DNA of 41,564 nucleotides, taken from assembly GCA_009746045.1 (NCBI GenBank), contig RPFO01001355.1, positions 42,501 to 84,064 on the forward strand, written 5' to 3'. A program made the translations under genes and the position numbers. Origin of the DNA: Mesostigma viride (Eukaryota; Streptophyta; Mesostigmatophyceae; Mesostigmatales; Mesostigmataceae). Below, piece after piece: positions 10,892 to 22,885 of this stretch. The notes under the pieces were generated by a model. The model made no database searches and was not told where the DNA came from. It saw nothing but the letters and a program-made list of their open reading frames with translations. Positions within the stretch are counted from its first letter, which is position 1, and every line of letters starts with the position of its first letter.

Positions 10892-12577
10892 ATCCGGACT
10901 ATCCAAGACGACTGTACACTCGGCACCATGATGACGTGTGTGGTGGTAGGTTGCATGCTAACCCCCGTGCCCCAGTCACAGAGTAATAACCCCAATGAAT
11001 GGATGGATAGACAAACAATCATCTCTTTGATATGCATTTGACGATTCAGAGTCATTCTCCATCCCCAGGCGGGCCTTACCAAACTTCGTAAAAATTAACA
11101 ATCAATGAGACAGTGTCAAAATAAGCACCAGTTCAAACTAAATGTGATGGTTCACGTTCCGCAAGAAATGTCTAGAGCTCAAAACAGCCCATATGTAATG
11201 CTGTTTCGGTGTTGGGGAGGCATCCAGTGGGTCTTGCTGGTTCAAGCGAAACCAGAGCTGTTGAGGCTCATGAGCCTGCTTCTAGTCAACTAACATGGGC
11301 TGTGTGTGTGTGTGTGTTTCCCTATAAACCTTTCTTGTTACCCTCTGTCTCCCTCCATGCAGGTCTTCCTAGAGATAGCCACGCGGCTCCCGCGGCTTTC
11401 GCGTCTTTCCTCTCATACAACTACCCTAGTCCTTCCACGGCGTTGGATCGCCATGCGTCCAGGCATAGTTGTCTCACTTAAAACTAACATGGGCCGACCG
11501 CCTATCAGCAGAACTAACAGAAACAGGGATTCCAAACAAGTAAAGACCTCTTTTTTCTTAAATTCGGTAGCTCCACTTTTCTGAACTCCCAGCGAACCGA
11601 TCCACAAGTGCAAAATCACAGCAGCAAACCGAACCACGAGTGCATGTTAACAACTTAGAGCTGTCCATGGTCCTCTACGCTAAACCACTGTGGAAACATA
11701 CACCGAGGTCCTAAAAAACACGGCTGTCTATCTCAGCTTGCGGAACGAGAAAAACCAAGGCTCCAAATCATTGTTGGCGGGCGTGATGCAGCGATCCAGT
11801 CGCAGGTTCTCCTGCAAGCAGGCACGGCACAGACATGGACATGTCAATAGAACCAAGGGCACAAGCTTCTGTCAGATGACAGACCACCCTGATATAACCA
11901 ACTGCTTAAAGATGTTATAACCAATTATAACATTTCCATCTCTATTCATATTCACCATCCTGAACGACTCGAAAACGCGGAAAAGATACAGCAGGCTCGA
12001 GCTACCATGGTCAGGATTCTCCCGATTTCTGGCCTGCGCTGGTTGTCTCTTGATAACCACCAACTAGTACTGAATTGGAAGGCCCAAAGGTGAGGAGTGA
12101 TGAGGAAAACCTTTCGAGAACATTCCATATTCATGGCGAAGAAAGCATCAACCTCAGCATGCATCAACCTCAGCATGAAAACATCCATACCTGCCGCACA
12201 CACCACAGCACCAGCCGACAGCAAAACAAACCATGCGGCGCCAAGAAGCGTGTACAGAAGTGAGCAAGCGACCTCAAAACGTGCGAGTCAGATGACGCAA
12301 ACAACACCCAGTACCAACATCAAAACCATACAAGTGACACAATGACCATAGACAGTAATCGACGAATCCATACACCTCACAAACACTCCAACAACCACGA
12401 TACCCCTCAAAACTGCCACAAACCTTTGGTACCCTGGGTATTCAGGCCGATGCGATGCTTGTTCATGTCAGATCACCCTTATTTGTCCTTCCAACCGATG
12501 CACAAAAATCCCTCAACATCAGCACATAGTAAATCACAGGAGGGGAATGCTGCTGCTGTTGCTGCTGCTACTGATAA
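10892..12577. other. Intergenic or intronic DNA; possible 3' end of the methyltransferase gene
   Basis: No exon supported. A short GT microsatellite is at 11299-11318. A dispersed repeat (minus strand, DNQRRPEIGRI in one frame) is at 12000-12060. Just left of the trinucleotide block, the minus strand reads CDLLCADVEGFLCIGWKDK then stop (12479-12540). It could be the last methyltransferase exon, with a CAG of the repeat as acceptor, but I cannot confirm this. Confidence 0.4.
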
Positions 12578-13272
<695 letters not shown>

Positions 13273-13318
13273 CGATGGTGTTGATGAAGAACCGATGAAA
13301 GAGGAGAACGGCCCTCAC

Positions 13319-15827
13319 CTGCTCGCGGCGGCCGACGAGCCACTTGTTGTCCACCACGCAGACCTCATAGAGACCACCGTCCTCACGTGAGCCCTCCATG
13401 CGGCAGTCGCGCATCTGCGCACGCAAGGTCAGGTGGCACCGTCGCGCACATGAGTCGCCCGTGAGCAACCGGGGGCAGCCATAGGACACAAGGACCAATC
13501 CTCGAAACTGCCTAGAGGGTAATCTGCCGAGCGAGCCAGAAGGCATGGTGATAGAGGCATGGTGTCACCATCGGCTAGCCTAGCTGGTAATACACCTGGG
13601 GGCCCAAACGAATCGTCACAGACAGGGAAGGCTAATTGACAGTCCACCCCTCCTTGCCAGGTAGCACGCTGTAGCGCACAAGACAGGCAGCGCAGGAGGA
13701 CGATAACGATTGGTATTAACACAGAACGAGGCTGTGGCAAGGCCAGCCATGCGATCGCTGACACACTGAGGAAACATCAGACAGTCGAAAGGCTACCCAA
13801 ACTGAAGCATTTGGCAAGGCCCACATCTCGCCACAGAACAGCACGGTCAGTCACCCACGGACATGATGTACCTATCTGTCCGTGCCGGTTAACACCGTTA
13901 GTAGTCATAAAAGGGCCCGCAAGTCCATGAGTCGGTCTATAACAAGCCCTACCCACCTCTCTTCCCCCCTTTGACAGTGTGAGCTAACCCCTTTCATCAC
14001 CATGTCTTTGGCGGCGTCATATCCGTCGCTCTCCTGCACAACTCACCCTCCCGCGGAGTAGAACCAGAATCCCTTCCACCGTGGCCACATAGGCTTTTCC
14101 TCGTCACCATGTCCTTGGCGCAGTGTGCGTGCTTCTTGTGCACAAATTACCCTTAAAGTGGTCTACAACAAAAATGCCCTCCCCTTCCCCCGCGCCCCTC
14201 GCACCCCCAACCTCCCCGCCTTTCACTACCCCCCCTCACCATGTCCTTGGTGTAGTGCGCGTCCTTCTCCTGCATCGCCCATAGCATCTCCTTGTTGACC
14301 ACCGCGCCGTACTGCGCAAACTTGGCGTGCCACCACTCGCGCGGGCGCAGCATGGTGTGGCGGTGGGCCTCGTCATTGTTCTCCGCGGTGCTCTTCGTGT
14401 GGCCCTTGAGGCTGATGGACAGGAACAAGTGGCGCCGCGTCACTCGCACGAGCTCCGAGATGACTTTGTCGGCCTCCTCGGGGTGGATGTGCTCCAGCAC
14501 ATCGGATGACATGACCATGTCAAACTGGTTGTCCGCGTAGGGCAGGTTGGTCAGGATGCCTGGCTCCACGTAGCCCTTCTTTAGCAGGTCGGGGCACTCC
14601 TTCTCTAGCACCGCCTTGGACAGCTCGATGCCCCACGCGGACTTGCCATGCTCACGCAGCAGGCGAACCTGGGGGGGGGGGAGATGGAGCAGGTTTGTAT
14701 ACGTGGGTAGGTGGAAATAGGTAGAAAAGATGGAGTAGATGGCAGAATAGACAGAGTACATAAATGGAGTAGGTGGGAATAGGTAGGGTGGGTGGTATAG
14801 GTGGACAACGGGAAAAGAATGGAGATTGAACAGATGGCTTGTCGCGGGGGCAGTGGAGAGCAGGGGCATAAGTCACAGGGGGGCAGGAATGGCTGATGGC
14901 AGCGAGCGCGAGGCGCCAGGAGCATGGTTATAAACAGAGCACCAAAATGTGCAGTACTGACCACGGTAGTTGGGTGGAAGCAACATGTGTGGGCAACCAT
15001 GAAAAAAGAAAAAACTAAACGGATCCAATGAGGGGGATTCAAAAGGTGCAGAGTCACTGTAAGTGAGGACTGATAAGCAAACCACGACGCCAACAGACCA
15101 TTGCTGTTTAACACCTTGCCAGAATGAGATGTGTTTCTGGCCCATTGTTGTTTATAACTGGTATCTCTCCAAACCCGTATCATGGAGGCGGCAGACATGG
15201 AGTTCTGGTAATCGCATTGCTGAGTCGACATCAAACAGCAGACAACAAGTGCCAATGGATGATTTTCCTTAGGAAAAAATGCTCACCATCGCTCCATTTC
15301 CGGTTCCAGCATCCAGGACAGTGTGGAATTTGATTTTCGAGATCACGTCAACAGCAAAACGGCACCCCCAGCAGCTTTGTCGGGGGTAACCGCCCTGCGT
15401 CCATGTCTTGTCGTACACATCCTGGTATGTATTGCTTGTGTAAACATACCTGATGATGGTCAGATGACGGACATAGGACGAAACAATCGACGTCCAGAAA
15501 ATCAGGGCACCATCAGTTGAAAAAATCGGCAGAAGGAAGAACCAGAGTTGCCACAACATCAGGAAATATCCTCTCCCCCAACAAGAAATGCTCGACATTG
15601 TAGCATATTTATACTTACCCCGGGCGACGCTTCGGCAGGGGATCGCCTTCCTGGGGCCCAAGGTACATCGTGTCCTCCACGTACGAGACTATGGGGTCAC
15701 GACTAGGCGCTGGCGCCGCACCCGGCCGCGAGGATCCGCCAGAAAAGAGTACGACAATGAGGCCGCCAATGATAGCGCCAAAAACAACATTCGTCAAGGT
15801 TTGCCTGGAACGTGGGTCCACGGCCAT
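13319..15827 (-). CDS. Membrane-anchored SAM-dependent methyltransferase (class I, Methyltransf_11-like)
   Basis: Four exons read on the minus strand with good splice sites: 15827-15619, 15449-15287, 14668-14240 and 13414-13319. The first intron is phase 2 and the others are phase 0; together they give 299 residues. Residues about 10-30 form one hydrophobic helix (VVFGAIIGGLIVVLF), a signal anchor pointing to Golgi or ER with a lumenal catalytic domain. SAM-binding motif I is VLDAGTGNG at the end of exon 2; the acidic motif II is AWGIELSK and a DMVMSSDVLEHIHP motif follows in exon 3. The last exon seen has MRDCRMEGSREDGGLYEVCV and ends VGRREQ at donor GTGAGG. The C-terminus is not located; it should lie beyond the trinucleotide repeat. 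Substrate unknown. Its start is about 1.2 kb from the divergent USP gene. Confidence 0.85.
14001..14033 (-). other. Duplicated micro-exon-like copy of the exon 3 end (splice sites intact)
   Basis: Lying in the intron between exons 3 and 4 of the methyltransferase gene, this 33-nt block has acceptor TTGTGCAG and donor GTGATG and encodes ESDGYDAAKDM. It resembles the last residues of exon 3 (QEKDAHYTKDM, donor GTGAGG). It is phase 0 on both sides, as are exons 3 and 4, so including it would keep the frame. It is either an alternative micro-exon or a relic. Confidence 0.45.
14108..14143 (-). other. Second duplicated copy of the exon 3 end (acceptor lost)
   Basis: A 36-nt block that aligns with the end of exon 3 (VHKKHAHCAKDM against MQEKDAHYTKDM) and has donor GTGACG. 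Where the 14001-14033 copy has a CAG acceptor, this one has CAC, so it probably cannot be spliced in as an independent exon. It indicates serial tandem duplication of the exon border. Confidence 0.45.
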
Positions 15828-16996
15828 TTTTTCCCGCTGAAACAAATACTCGGCCTGGTGTCGCTTAGCTGTCTCCTACCCGAGATGCGAACAATCTTTA
15901 TTTTCTTCTGGCTGCAATGCAGGATATGCTACGCATTTACCCGTACTTCCAGCCTCTTCCGCTTCCAAAGTGCTACAATCGCTATGGACAACAAAATTTA
16001 GACGCTGTATACGAGGCGCCTTGTAGCTAATTGCTTTGCCCAGCCTACGCAGCTCACTGCGTCACGCTTTTCAGCCCACTGCCGCATTTACTGCAAGGCG
16101 TGCACGTCGAGTTTTGCCAGTCATGCACCGTGCTAACGGGGTTTGGCGCAAAAAGGGCGCGGCAGCTCACTGCGCAACAGGGCCTACGTGCCAAGAAGAA
16201 ACCAAGCTAACCGGCTGCTAAAATTAACAATTTTCGGATCCCTGGTTTGACCCTAGCGGATCCTGACTGGACTATAGAAAACTCTTTTATTAGTATCCAC
16301 CTGTGGAAGACATCTAAATTTGTCTTTGCTAGTGCTTGCATGGCGGAACGACTTCGGAAGTGCGTCGCGGGATCGGATGTACGGTAATTGGAAGTACGGT
16401 CGATTGGTAACTTGGTTAGATAATCTGTGAAAAAAAAAGTTAGCTGCTGGCGATGCCACGTCCCAGTTACGTCAGCATCTCGGTCAGCAAACCCTGCTGA
16501 ATGATACGGTACATTAAGAGAACGAGCTGAGTCAGCTGACATCTCTTCTGTGGCAGGCCATTGAGGCCACTGAGGCCAGCACCAGGTAGACATAAGATAA
16601 GGAGGCCGAGAGGCTAGATAGGGATCCTGCATAATGAGTTATGACTAGGTATTATAGACTTACGAGGCTGTCTAACCAAACTAGTAGGCTGTTGTATTCG
16701 TCATCGTTGGTTATGTAAGGTCCAAAGGTGTATCCGCATCCCGCAGGGCGCAGGGTCCTGACTTCGCACTTCGCAGGCTGTACAGCATCTCGGGCTACTG
16801 TACGCAGACCGCGCGCGATGTTTTACGTGAAATCGGTCGGTATGTCTTGAATATCTTGTCGGAAAATCGCCAACGTCGGAGCCGGGAACACCAACGAAGG
16901 AGCTGATTAATTTGCAGCCGAACTTACCCCTTTGTGTAGTTGAGGGCAACCTAACTTGGAATCAGCGCAGAAGGGCACCGCTTCTTCCTTATCAAC
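15828..16996. promoter_or_regulatory. Shared 5' region of the divergent methyltransferase and USP genes
   Basis: About 1.17 kb between two start codons on opposite strands. It must contain both promoters and 5' UTRs. I see no convincing TATA box or conserved element and no coding exon. The call rests on gene geometry only. Confidence 0.4.
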
Positions 16997-19900
16997 ATGG
17001 GGAGAAAGATTTTGATTGCTATCGATCATTCTGAGACGTCAAAGCATGCCTTTGCGTGGGCTGAGCAGCACTTGATGCGGGAGGATGACACGATAGTCTT
17101 GGTGCACTGTCACCCTCTACAACCCTTGTATTATTACAGTGGGATCGGTGAGTTGTGTACAATACTCAGATGAGATAGGTAGCGTCGCCAGTGTCAGCTA
17201 CCTGGTTCATGGGTGTACAGCTTCCGGACATCTGCTTCGTCGTCTTAGCGTTGTGTGCGTCCATGCTGAATCGCAGTGAACACTGTCAGCAACTTCATCA
17301 GCAGGGTTTGTGTGCTTTCAGCATGTAAACACGTTCCCGAATGCAGATTCTTCTTCTAGTCTCAGTCTGTTTCCGCGGGCCATGTCGTCTTTCACGCCTA
17401 GCTTGTGTACCGAGCCCCGCCTGCACATCAAATAGCACATACCCTTTGCACAGACCGGCCGCTGTGAGCAACTGTGTGAATCGGTTGTGCAGGAAGCGCT
17501 AGTTGCTGCTTGTCGGCGCTCATGATTGAGGCCCTGAGCCGCTTACAAGTCCCTGCGCGATTGCGTGGCCATGTCATTTATTCGGGAGCTGTGCTTGCGG
17601 CGTTTCCCCCCTTATCCCCTGCCCGATGTTTAAAACAAACATGCCATTGCACCTGTTGCAGCTCTCTGTGTGTGCATGGCTTCACTCCGCACATCTCAGC
17701 AATTGCGGCCATTGCTTCCCCTGGCATGACAAACTTGATTCGTGTGTAGAATAATCATTATTACTATCAGCTGTGACAATGCTAAGTTGCAATTCAGTGA
17801 GTTAGAGCGGTAATGCCTACCTAAGTAAGTTCAAAGCTGTCACAATCATCTGGTTGATGTGTGGCCACGTGTGACGTGGGGCGGTCTTATATGCATGCTC
17901 ACGTTACACAAGTTTCATGCTGCTTGGTGGTCCTTGTGCGTGTGTGTACACCTGGCACCTGGCACTGCTGCTGCCACTTTCATCGTCTGTCGTGTGGCCC
18001 CGTGTCTGCGGGGGTTTCTCGTGCCACGTGTACACTCATGTGCACCACCTGTACATACGCGTGGCACGCGCGGTGCAGCAGATGGCGTGTCCATCACGGT
18101 GCCGGCGGACGTCACCGCCAATCTGGAGAAGGCCGCGGTGGACGGCGCAAGGAAGCTCACCGCTGACCTAGCGGCACGGCTCAAGGACAGAGGGGTGAGG
18201 CTTTGGTTGGTTGTAGGCATGGTTATCATGCAGGCCCATAGTGTGGCGAGGATGTAGCCTTGATAGCCCTCTAGTCACCATGCCTTGATAGCCTTCTAGT
18301 CATCATGCCTTGATAGCCTTCTAGTCATCATGCCTTGATAGCATTCTAGTCACCATGCCTTGATAGCCTTGATAGCCTTGTTGTGATCATGCAGGCCCAT
18401 TGTGTGGCGAGGATGTAGCCTTGATAGCCCTCTAGTCATCATGCCTTGATAGCCTTCTGGTCATCATGCCTTGATAGCCTTCTAGTCATCATGCCTTGAT
18501 AGCCTTGATAGCCTTCTAGGCTCATGGACAGATGTATGGGGCTTAGCAGCTTCTTACCCATGTCATGCAGGCCCTTAGGGCATAGAGGGATGAGGCCCTA
18601 GCTGTCATTTAGGCTATTTTTGTATATTTCTTCGGGGATGCAGGCCTGCGCTGGTTGACATCCAGCCGCTATGCTTGGCATAGAGCTGTATTTTCCCATG
18701 GCAAGCCGTGAGCCTGGACGACTCACTCTCCCGCATGCCACACTGCCCACCTCCATGCTCTACGCTCATTGATGTGGCAGCTTTGGTAGCTATATCGCTG
18801 GCATCTGTTCGTGGCCGTGAGAGTTCCTCAGTATCTTTCATAAAAGGTCATTTCTATGTAGGTCTTTGAATGGGCAAAACGTCAACCCACCAGGCTTCCC
18901 GTGAGCCTGGTTTTGATCGCCTCGGCTCACATGTGGTGTCACCCCCACGTGGACAAACGGTGTGGTGGTGGTGGTGGTGGGGAAGCAGCTGGAATATACG
19001 ATCGAGCTGGTGAGGGGGGACGCGCGCGAGTCCCTGGTGGATGCTGTCGAACGCCATAATGCCACCATGCTGGTCATGGGCAGCCGGGGGCTGGGGGCAC
19101 TGAAGAGGTACGCCTAGGCGTCTGGCGGCGCTGCTGCCTGCGGAGACTGTTAGCCAGTGAGATCGACAGTAATGTATTTGTGTGGCGTAGTAGCACGTCA
19201 GTTTCGAAAAGGTGCTGCTTTGGACGTGTCTGGCAGCAGTGGCACACTTGCAGCTAGCTAGTCAGGGTCTGTACTGGGTGTTATGATGGCGGGGCATGCC
19301 TAAAGAACCACTTCCCAGCAGCAGTTTTTGTATCGGATATCATAAGACGCTAGGTGCTGGTACGTGGTAGCCAATTCCCCTTTTCTGTAAATCTGCCAGC
19401 TGCGTAGCATATGGGCTATGATTTTTTGGAAGAGGCATTCGCGTAGCCTGTTCCATTAAATAGCTAGCCCATGAGCTACATGTCGGCTCTCTCGCCCTGC
19501 TGTCCTTCCCCCCATCGTGGTCCCCCTCAGCATTTATTTATATTCGCCCCTTCTTCATGCTTCATGATTCCATTGAAGTCTCAGATATGCATGCATGTGT
19601 ATTTGTGTGTATGTGTGCACACACATGGCCTTTGCCCCCCTCACCGCTCCTCTTGCCCCCTCATTCTCCTCCCTTATGCTTTCTACCAATGCAACCTGAA
19701 TTGCTAGTGAACAGCTAGTGCAAGCTAGTCGAGGGCGCCTCCCTCCTCGTTGTGTAAAGAGGTTGGAGGTTCCTGTATTGGCACCCACATTACGCAATTA
19801 ATCGCGCGCTAATTAATTGATTAATTAAATAAGTAACAACCTGAATTGCTAGACCATGTGCCAGTGCTGATCCTGCCAGCCACCTATGTCCATTCTGACT

Positions 19901-20151
19901 GCTACCCTGTCGTGTGGCTTTTTCCTCGTCAACAAACCTTTTTTAGTGCCCCATGCACGCCTCTTGTTTATGCTTGTTGTGCTTGTGATGGCATCTGTGC
20001 CTTGCTGTTGGAATGCGGGGATGCCCCTGCCATGTGTTCCTGCAGGACATTGATTGGATCGGTCAGTGACTACTGCCTGCACCATGTCCAGTGCCCGGTC
20101 GTGGTGGTCAAGATGCCCCCACCGCTGGAGAATGCGCCCATGTCTTCGTAA
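16997..20151 (+). CDS. Universal stress protein (UspA-type, four exons, complete)
   Basis: Exons 16997-17147, 18082-18194, 18989-19107 and 20046-20151 join in frame into 162 residues, the usual length of a single-domain USP. The N-terminal strand KILIAIDHSETSKHAFAWA is the typical USP opening with Asp near residue 10. The ATP-binding signature G-2x-G-9x-G-S is complete: GSRG at the end of exon 3, then nine residues spanning the exon 3/4 junction, then GS. The last strand is CPVVVVKMP. This places it in the ATP-binding class of small cytoplasmic stress proteins; the physiological trigger cannot be read. Intron 2 (18195-18988) contains a 25-bp minisatellite and intron 3 a TTAA-rich stretch near 19797-19830 resembling a LINE tail. 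All splice sites are GT-AG. Confidence 0.93.
18227..18518. repeat. 25-bp minisatellite with higher-order structure in USP intron 2
   Basis: Units of TTGATAGCCYTCTAGTCAYC plus ATGCC repeat from 18260, some shortened to TTGATAGCC. The whole cluster is itself duplicated: a flank reading ATCATGCAGGCCCAT then GTGTGGCGAGGATGTAG occurs at about 18227 and about 18388, each followed by three to four units. It is purely intronic. Confidence 0.9.
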
Positions 20152-20844
20152 ATGCTACCACATATCTTGGCATACCTTGCCAGGTATGGCTGGGGATGCA
20201 TGGCGAGAGGGTTTGCTCGGGTACCCACAGCCTTCTTGGCTCAGGTTAGACTCCCTTTCGGTGTAGACTTCTGAGGCGTGAATGTTGTCCATATCGATGA
20301 GACAGGCAGCACAGGCTCGATATCATTGTCCATATGTATATTAGTTGCCTCACTTGATTAGTTTCCTGCCAGGCAGACAGGATGAATATGTTGGGCATAA
20401 CGTTCATGAACGATAGCCTGCAGTATTTCACCCAGGTTTGTTGGAAAGGGTTGGCATAACGGTCACGATCAATAGCCTGCAGGGTCATTGGAAAGGAAGT
20501 AGTTGACATCCTCTCCTTGGGTTCCGATGTGAGATATTTGGATAGAATGTATGGTCTAAATCGCCAGACATCCTCTGATCCATAATCAAGCCAGCTTTAT
20601 GCGACCAACAGGGAAGGTGGCTTGGGTCCTTTCTTCCACTTCTTTTCGCGAGGAACTGAATTGGTCTATTAGCAGCACATAGCGCTTATAGAATCAACTT
20701 TAAATTAGTGTATATTCAAAGTAGTGTCTCACTTAATCATAAAATATGTGTTGAAATCCCACCGGTGCAGGCATGATTTCACCACACAACTTGCATAGTT
20801 AGCTATCTACAATCTATCGACAAAAAAACATTCCTAATCAATAT
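20152..20844. other. USP 3' flank, no gene seen
   Basis: Presumed 3' UTR and intergenic DNA. A near-duplicate phrase, ATAACG(G/T)TCA(C/T)GA followed by ATAGCCTGCAG, occurs near 20398 and 20456. Nothing else recognisable. Confidence 0.4.
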
Positions 20845-21270
20845 CTATGGTGCTCGCGACCCTAGGGGTCTTGTCTAGTGCATGCCTCCCGCGTTTGCAA
20901 ACACGCTCCTTCCCCACTGCAGGGGGTTGTTGTCCTCTATGACCTGGGCCCACTTGGCCTTATCCATCATCTTTTTCCAAATCACGGAGAGGCCTAGGCC
21001 CCCCATGTCTGAGCACTACGAGCTGCTCTTTGAAGGTGAGGGCCTTGCGGCGTCTAACCTGGCTGGGCCCGGCCCACGTGAGGAGGTGCCTGCTTGGCTG
21101 AGCGGGGCACAGCCCTTCAGAGGGGCCACAGTGAGGTGTCTACCTGGTTGGTGCGAGCTAAGTGCCCTACTAGCAGCAGGCGCCCTTGCTTGATGGTGCT
21201 GGTGATAAGGGGCATGCCACTTACTTCATAAGGGGCATGCCGAAGTACAAGTCCTCCTTGCGGACATTAA

Positions 21271-21350
21271 TTAATTAGGAACATGACTCTTTTATTAGTA
21301 CATGTATCACATATCCCTGAGAAGGGGCATATGGCTTTTAATATACATTC
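21271..21350 (-). mobile_element. Probable LINE 3'-tail insertion (target duplication not found)
   Basis: Starts with ATTAATTAATTAGG and continues ACATGACTC, CACATA and CCCTGAGAAGGGGC, like the neighbouring minus-oriented tails. It interrupts the minus LINE between its HVRNMVV and KEDLYFG segments. No clear direct repeat was found, so the right end is approximate. Confidence 0.5.
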
Positions 21351-21495
21351 TGGGCTTCTTCCTGCAAGGGTAGGATGTAAACTTTACCGGCACCTGCTCT
21401 AGGTGCACCAAGTGCACCTGCGTGCACCACCATGTTGCGTACATGGGGGGCAACGTATTCTACACGGAAAAGTGACCGCACCATGTTGGTGACCG

Positions 21496-21534
21496 TGACT
21501 CCCCAACGGGAGCACGAGTCTAATTAATTAATTA
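21496..21534 (+). mobile_element. 39-bp LINE 3'-end insertion with 13-bp target duplication
   Basis: Direct repeats ATGTTGGTGACCG at 21483-21495 and 21535-21547 flank 39 bp made of the family stem-loop (CTCCC-CAAC-GGGAG) and a (TTAA)n-type tail. The insert nearly matches the complement of the end of the 7651-7733 insertion. The minus LINE frame continues across the empty site as DGAVTNMV. Confidence 0.9.
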
Positions 21535-21698
21535 ATGTTGGTGACCGCGCCGTCCACCTTGCTGGCAAGGTCGGCGGTGAGAGTCCACGTCTCGGCCCCG
21601 TACGTAAGAACAGGGAGGACCAGTCCTGACCTTCAACAGGTCCTGTTTCTCTAGCTTGCCCAAGGGCTTGCGCCACAGGGCCCGGTATTGGCGTGAAG

Positions 21699-22036
21699 TG
21701 GTCCCAGCTCAGTTTGAACGTGCCGCATCCACTCCCTCTCCCTTCTTTGGACTGCCATGCAGAACAAGACTTGAGGTGGCAGAAGATTGTCCAGGCCCAC
21801 ACGCCAGCCCCGGCCTGTGGGCAAGCCACCTCCCCCCAAGAGGATCGAAGGGGCGTTTTCCTGCTCAAGTATAGTGTAGATATGGATTTTCTAGACTAGA
21901 TAGCTTAGAGAACTCTAACTTTAGACTAGTTCGATTACGCGGCTTCGTCCACCTCCACCCATCCAGCAAGGAATATGTGCTACATGATCTGCCAACGGAG
22001 GCATGAACATTATAATAATTAATTTAATTTAATTAA
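21699..22036 (+). mobile_element. 338-bp LINE 3'-end insertion with 12-bp target duplication
   Basis: Near-identical direct repeats ATTGGCGTGAAG (21687-21698) and ATTGGCGTAAAG (22037-22048) flank a plus-oriented LINE 3' fragment. It begins within the VPAQFE region, contains GGCAGAAGATTGTCCAGGC like the copy near 10660, and ends with a degenerate stem-loop and AT-rich tail at about 22010-22036. Excising it joins the minus host LINE into LAWHALRQYRALWRK. Confidence 0.9.
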
Positions 22037-22067
22037 ATTGGCGTAAAGCGTGCCAGGCGAGGGAGAT

Positions 22068-22138
22068 TAATTTTAATTAGTTATAACTCCGTTGGGAGTG
22101 TACATATGTAACACATAGCCCTGAGAGGGGGCGTGTAT
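22068..22138 (-). mobile_element. 71-bp LINE 3'-end insertion with 13-bp target duplication
   Basis: Direct repeats AGGCGAGGGAGAT at 22055-22067 and 22139-22151 flank an insert that, on the minus strand, shows the stem-loop CTCC-CAAC-GGAG followed by an AATTAAAATTA tail. The host is again the minus LINE. Confidence 0.9.
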
Positions 22139-22581
22139 AGGCGAGGGAGATATACAGTGGTCCACATCGGCCTCGCAGCTGGGGCCGGAGTATAGGCTGC
22201 CCAGCAACTTGACGCGGTCCCGATACAGGCCGGACTCGAGAGCCGTCAAGGAGAAAGAGGTCGGGCGGTGGCTGAGTGAGCCCAATCGCCATCTGGAGCC
22301 TCTGTCTTCTTGCTGACCTCAACTTAGCCCCACCACACGGGCCTCGATTGCTAGGCAGTCAAGCCACGTCTCCACGTGCTCAGTGCCCTCGAAGAGGGTG
22401 GTGTCGTCGGCATAGATGATGTCCGCCAGCCGAATCGCCGTTTTCGCCCCGCCATGCCAGAAATCGTTGGCGACCTGCACCCCTGGTTCCCTGCCCACAA
22501 TGCGGGCAAACCCCTAGTTGCGCGCCTGAATCATTACGTATTCGACCACAATAATGAACAGGTAGGGCGAGAGCACGAAGA

Positions 22582-22690
22582 TATTGATATGGATATGGAG
22601 GTTATTGGCCCTGAGGATAGCCGCTGCACTACCGCCTCGTCTGCCATTACATTAGAGGACAGCTCAGATGAGGATTATATCCCCCTCTGA
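22582..22690 (+). other. Orphan open segment ending SSDEDYIPL-stop (possible terminal exon)
   Basis: Directly beyond the truncated LINE end, the plus strand is open through an acidic stretch (DIDMDMEVIGPEDS ... EDSSDEDYIPL) to a TGA. It may be the last exon of a gene whose upstream part was displaced by the LINE, or chance. No partner exon or acceptor was identified. Confidence 0.2.
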
Positions 22691-22885
22691 TGACTTTATG
22701 GTTAATTGGGGCATGATGCAGACGATATTTGTAACTTTCGTGTAATTATTTTTCTAGTGAGATTAGCATAGTACTCCGTGGCATGCCCATGCACATGACA
22801 CATGCAAGTACTTACTTACTTAACGAAGAGCACATTCAGACCTGCACTATACTTTTCGTCCGAGGGTGGTAAAAAGCATCCGAGG

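Larger units (their letters stand above)
20845..22581 (-). mobile_element. Decayed LINE, RT to C-terminus, with several nested LINE 3' ends
   Basis: Read on the minus strand: VLSPYLFIIVVEYVMIQARN near 22570, IIYADDTTLFEGTEHVETWL near 22400 with an intact YADD catalytic motif, VKLLGSLYSGPSCEADVD near 22200, LAWHALRQYRALWRKPLGKL joined across a nested insertion, KEDLYFGMPL near 21240, GRLLLVGHLARTNQVD near 21150, and WKKMMDKAKWAQVIEDNNP near 20950, followed by a stop. It is homologous to the LINE at 6900-10891 but clearly diverged, especially at the C-terminus. It is 5' truncated near 22581 and has several frameshifts. A 14-bp phrase, ATAAGGGGCATGCC, is duplicated with a 9-bp spacer near 21207-21242. 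Confidence 0.85.

Noticed and set aside
18258-18518. A CRISPR-like array of 25-bp repeats
   Set aside because: The units are directly adjacent without unique spacers, inside a eukaryotic intron.
22376-22690. A 104-codon plus-strand gene
   Set aside because: Most of it is antisense to a LINE reverse transcriptase (IIYADDTTLFEG on the minus strand); only the last ~36 codons remain unexplained.
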